From contig JAGPGC010000067.1 in assembly GCA_018056205.1 (NCBI GenBank), forward strand, positions 1 through 6,415: a stretch of 6,415 nt of DNA, in the 5' to 3' direction. Every line of letters begins with the position of its first letter. Position 1 is the stretch's first letter. The notes beneath the pieces were generated by a model that worked only from the letters and a program-made list of their open reading frames with translations, made no database searches and was not told where the DNA came from. The position numbers were made by a program, and so were the translations under genes. The stretch is from Candidatus Atribacteria bacterium. GTDB lineage: Bacteria > Atribacterota > Atribacteria > Atribacterales > Atribacteraceae. Of the stretch, positions 5,894-6,415 are shown in pieces.

Positions 5894-6415
5894 TTATTTT
5901 GGTGATGTTTTTTCTATTTTTTGATGTGTTAATTTGATGGGGGAATTTTCAATCCGATATTTCTCTATTTCGTCGATTGATAAGGGCTTAGGTTGAATCA
6001 TTTTTGGTGTTGAATAGCTTTGGTGTTGAATTTTAATGAAGAACGGTTCGATAAAGGAGGAAGAATAGAAAGCAATAATATTGGCGGAAAGCTGTTCGGT
6101 ATAGTGGTCAATTATTCCCTTACCTAAACCGGTTGGTCCTTTACTATGGGAAGGGGTAAAAATATAATCGCCGGGTTGAGCTTGGTTAAGTAACGCTAAA
6201 TTATCCTTTTCATTACGACCAACTAGGAGTTTGTATTGATGGTTAAGTCGGAAATATCTCCCCAATTTTAAGGATTCAACATTTTCCATAGTAAGCTCAT
6301 CATGTACTAGTAAATCGTAGACTCGACGAGCAAAAATCGGATCGGTAAGCAGACAACCACCGGCTGGGGTTGGATAATCGTGGATTCCCATTTTTTGAGC
6401 CAGAGCAAACTGAGG
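5894..6415 (-). CDS. PP-loop thiouridylase-like protein, C-terminal part (5' end outside window)
   Basis: The reading frame is open to the window edge, giving 173 C-terminal residues beginning PQFALAQKMG. The Met at 6391 is internal, not a start: the codons before it continue the family sequence and no ribosome binding site is seen. PAGGCLLTD (17-25 of the fragment) and LGRYFRL (51-57), followed by LLVGRNEKDN (63-72) and PGDYIF, resemble the C-terminal half of proteins annotated as tRNA thiouridylase or ThiI-like. In those, a PP-loop ATPase is followed by an NFACT-R/DUF814-like domain with a GRNxxxN signature. The PP-loop itself would lie beyond 6415. After about residue 135 the tail is polar and poorly conserved-looking. 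It runs in the same direction as cysK, 74 bp upstream, so it may belong to the same transcript. Family recognition is from memory, and the modified base or substrate is not known to me. Confidence 0.72.
   Translation of the reverse strand, partial: PQFALAQKMGIHDYPTPAGGCLLTDPIFARRVYDLLVHDELTMENVESLKLGRYFRLNHQYKLLVGRNEKDNLALLNQAQPGDYIFTPSHSKGPTGLGKGIIDHYTEQLSANIIAFYSSSFIEPFFIKIQHQSYSTPKMIQPKPLSIDEIEKYRIENSPIKLTHQKIEKTSPK

Noticed and set aside
1..6415. Mobile element, defence system or other wholly new system
   Set aside because: All complete genes belong to known metabolic families with intact motifs. No transposase, integrase, toxin-antitoxin pair or repeat-spacer array is present.

Overview
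The window is an AT-rich, gene-dense piece of bacterial chromosome carrying housekeeping cofactor and sulfur metabolism. I see no insertion sequence, phage gene, CRISPR array, rRNA or tRNA. Gene content fits an anaerobe: a cobyric acid synthase, a LarE-type sulfur insertase, [4Fe-4S] quinolinate synthase, and an MnmA and a LarE that both carry the cysteine pattern of iron-sulfur thiolases. A Thermotogota, Atribacterota or clostridial-type organism would fit. This is a guess from style and gene content; nothing in the window fixes the taxon.

Layout: positions 1-206 are non-coding. They hold a palindromic intergenic element (about 1-96), a degenerate 7-bp tandem repeat (about 105-132), and an extended -10 promoter candidate just upstream of cobQ. 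A short plus-strand pair follows: cobQ (207-1700) and a small single-domain cupin (1726-2085), 25 bp apart. The cupin converges on the minus-strand operon with only 20 bp between the two stop codons.

The minus strand, read in transcription order from the right edge, holds five genes. First is the 3' part of a PP-loop thiouridylase-like gene with a C-terminal NFACT-R/DUF814-like domain (5894 to beyond 6415). Then come cysK (4908-5819), larE (4072-4899), mnmA (3014-4075) and nadA (2106-3017). The last four are tightly packed: 8 bp between cysK and larE, and 4-bp stop/start overlaps at larE-mnmA (TTGA) and mnmA-nadA (ATGA). They are very likely one translationally coupled operon, with a possible promoter and direct repeats in the 74-bp leader before cysK.

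How they work together: CysK fixes sulfide into cysteine. LarE and MnmA are ATP-pyrophosphatase (PP-loop) enzymes that adenylate a substrate and insert sulfur, into the nickel-pincer cofactor precursor (LarE family) and into U34 of tRNA (MnmA). The truncated upstream gene looks like a third member of this thiolation class. NadA makes quinolinate for NAD and is itself a [4Fe-4S] enzyme. The common thread is sulfide, cysteine and iron-sulfur chemistry, with no cysteine desulfurase in view. Every complete gene belongs to a known family. The most interesting features are the clustering and shared Fe-S-type cysteine signatures of the thiolation enzymes, a cupin lacking standard metal ligands, and small repeats in the two intergenic leaders.
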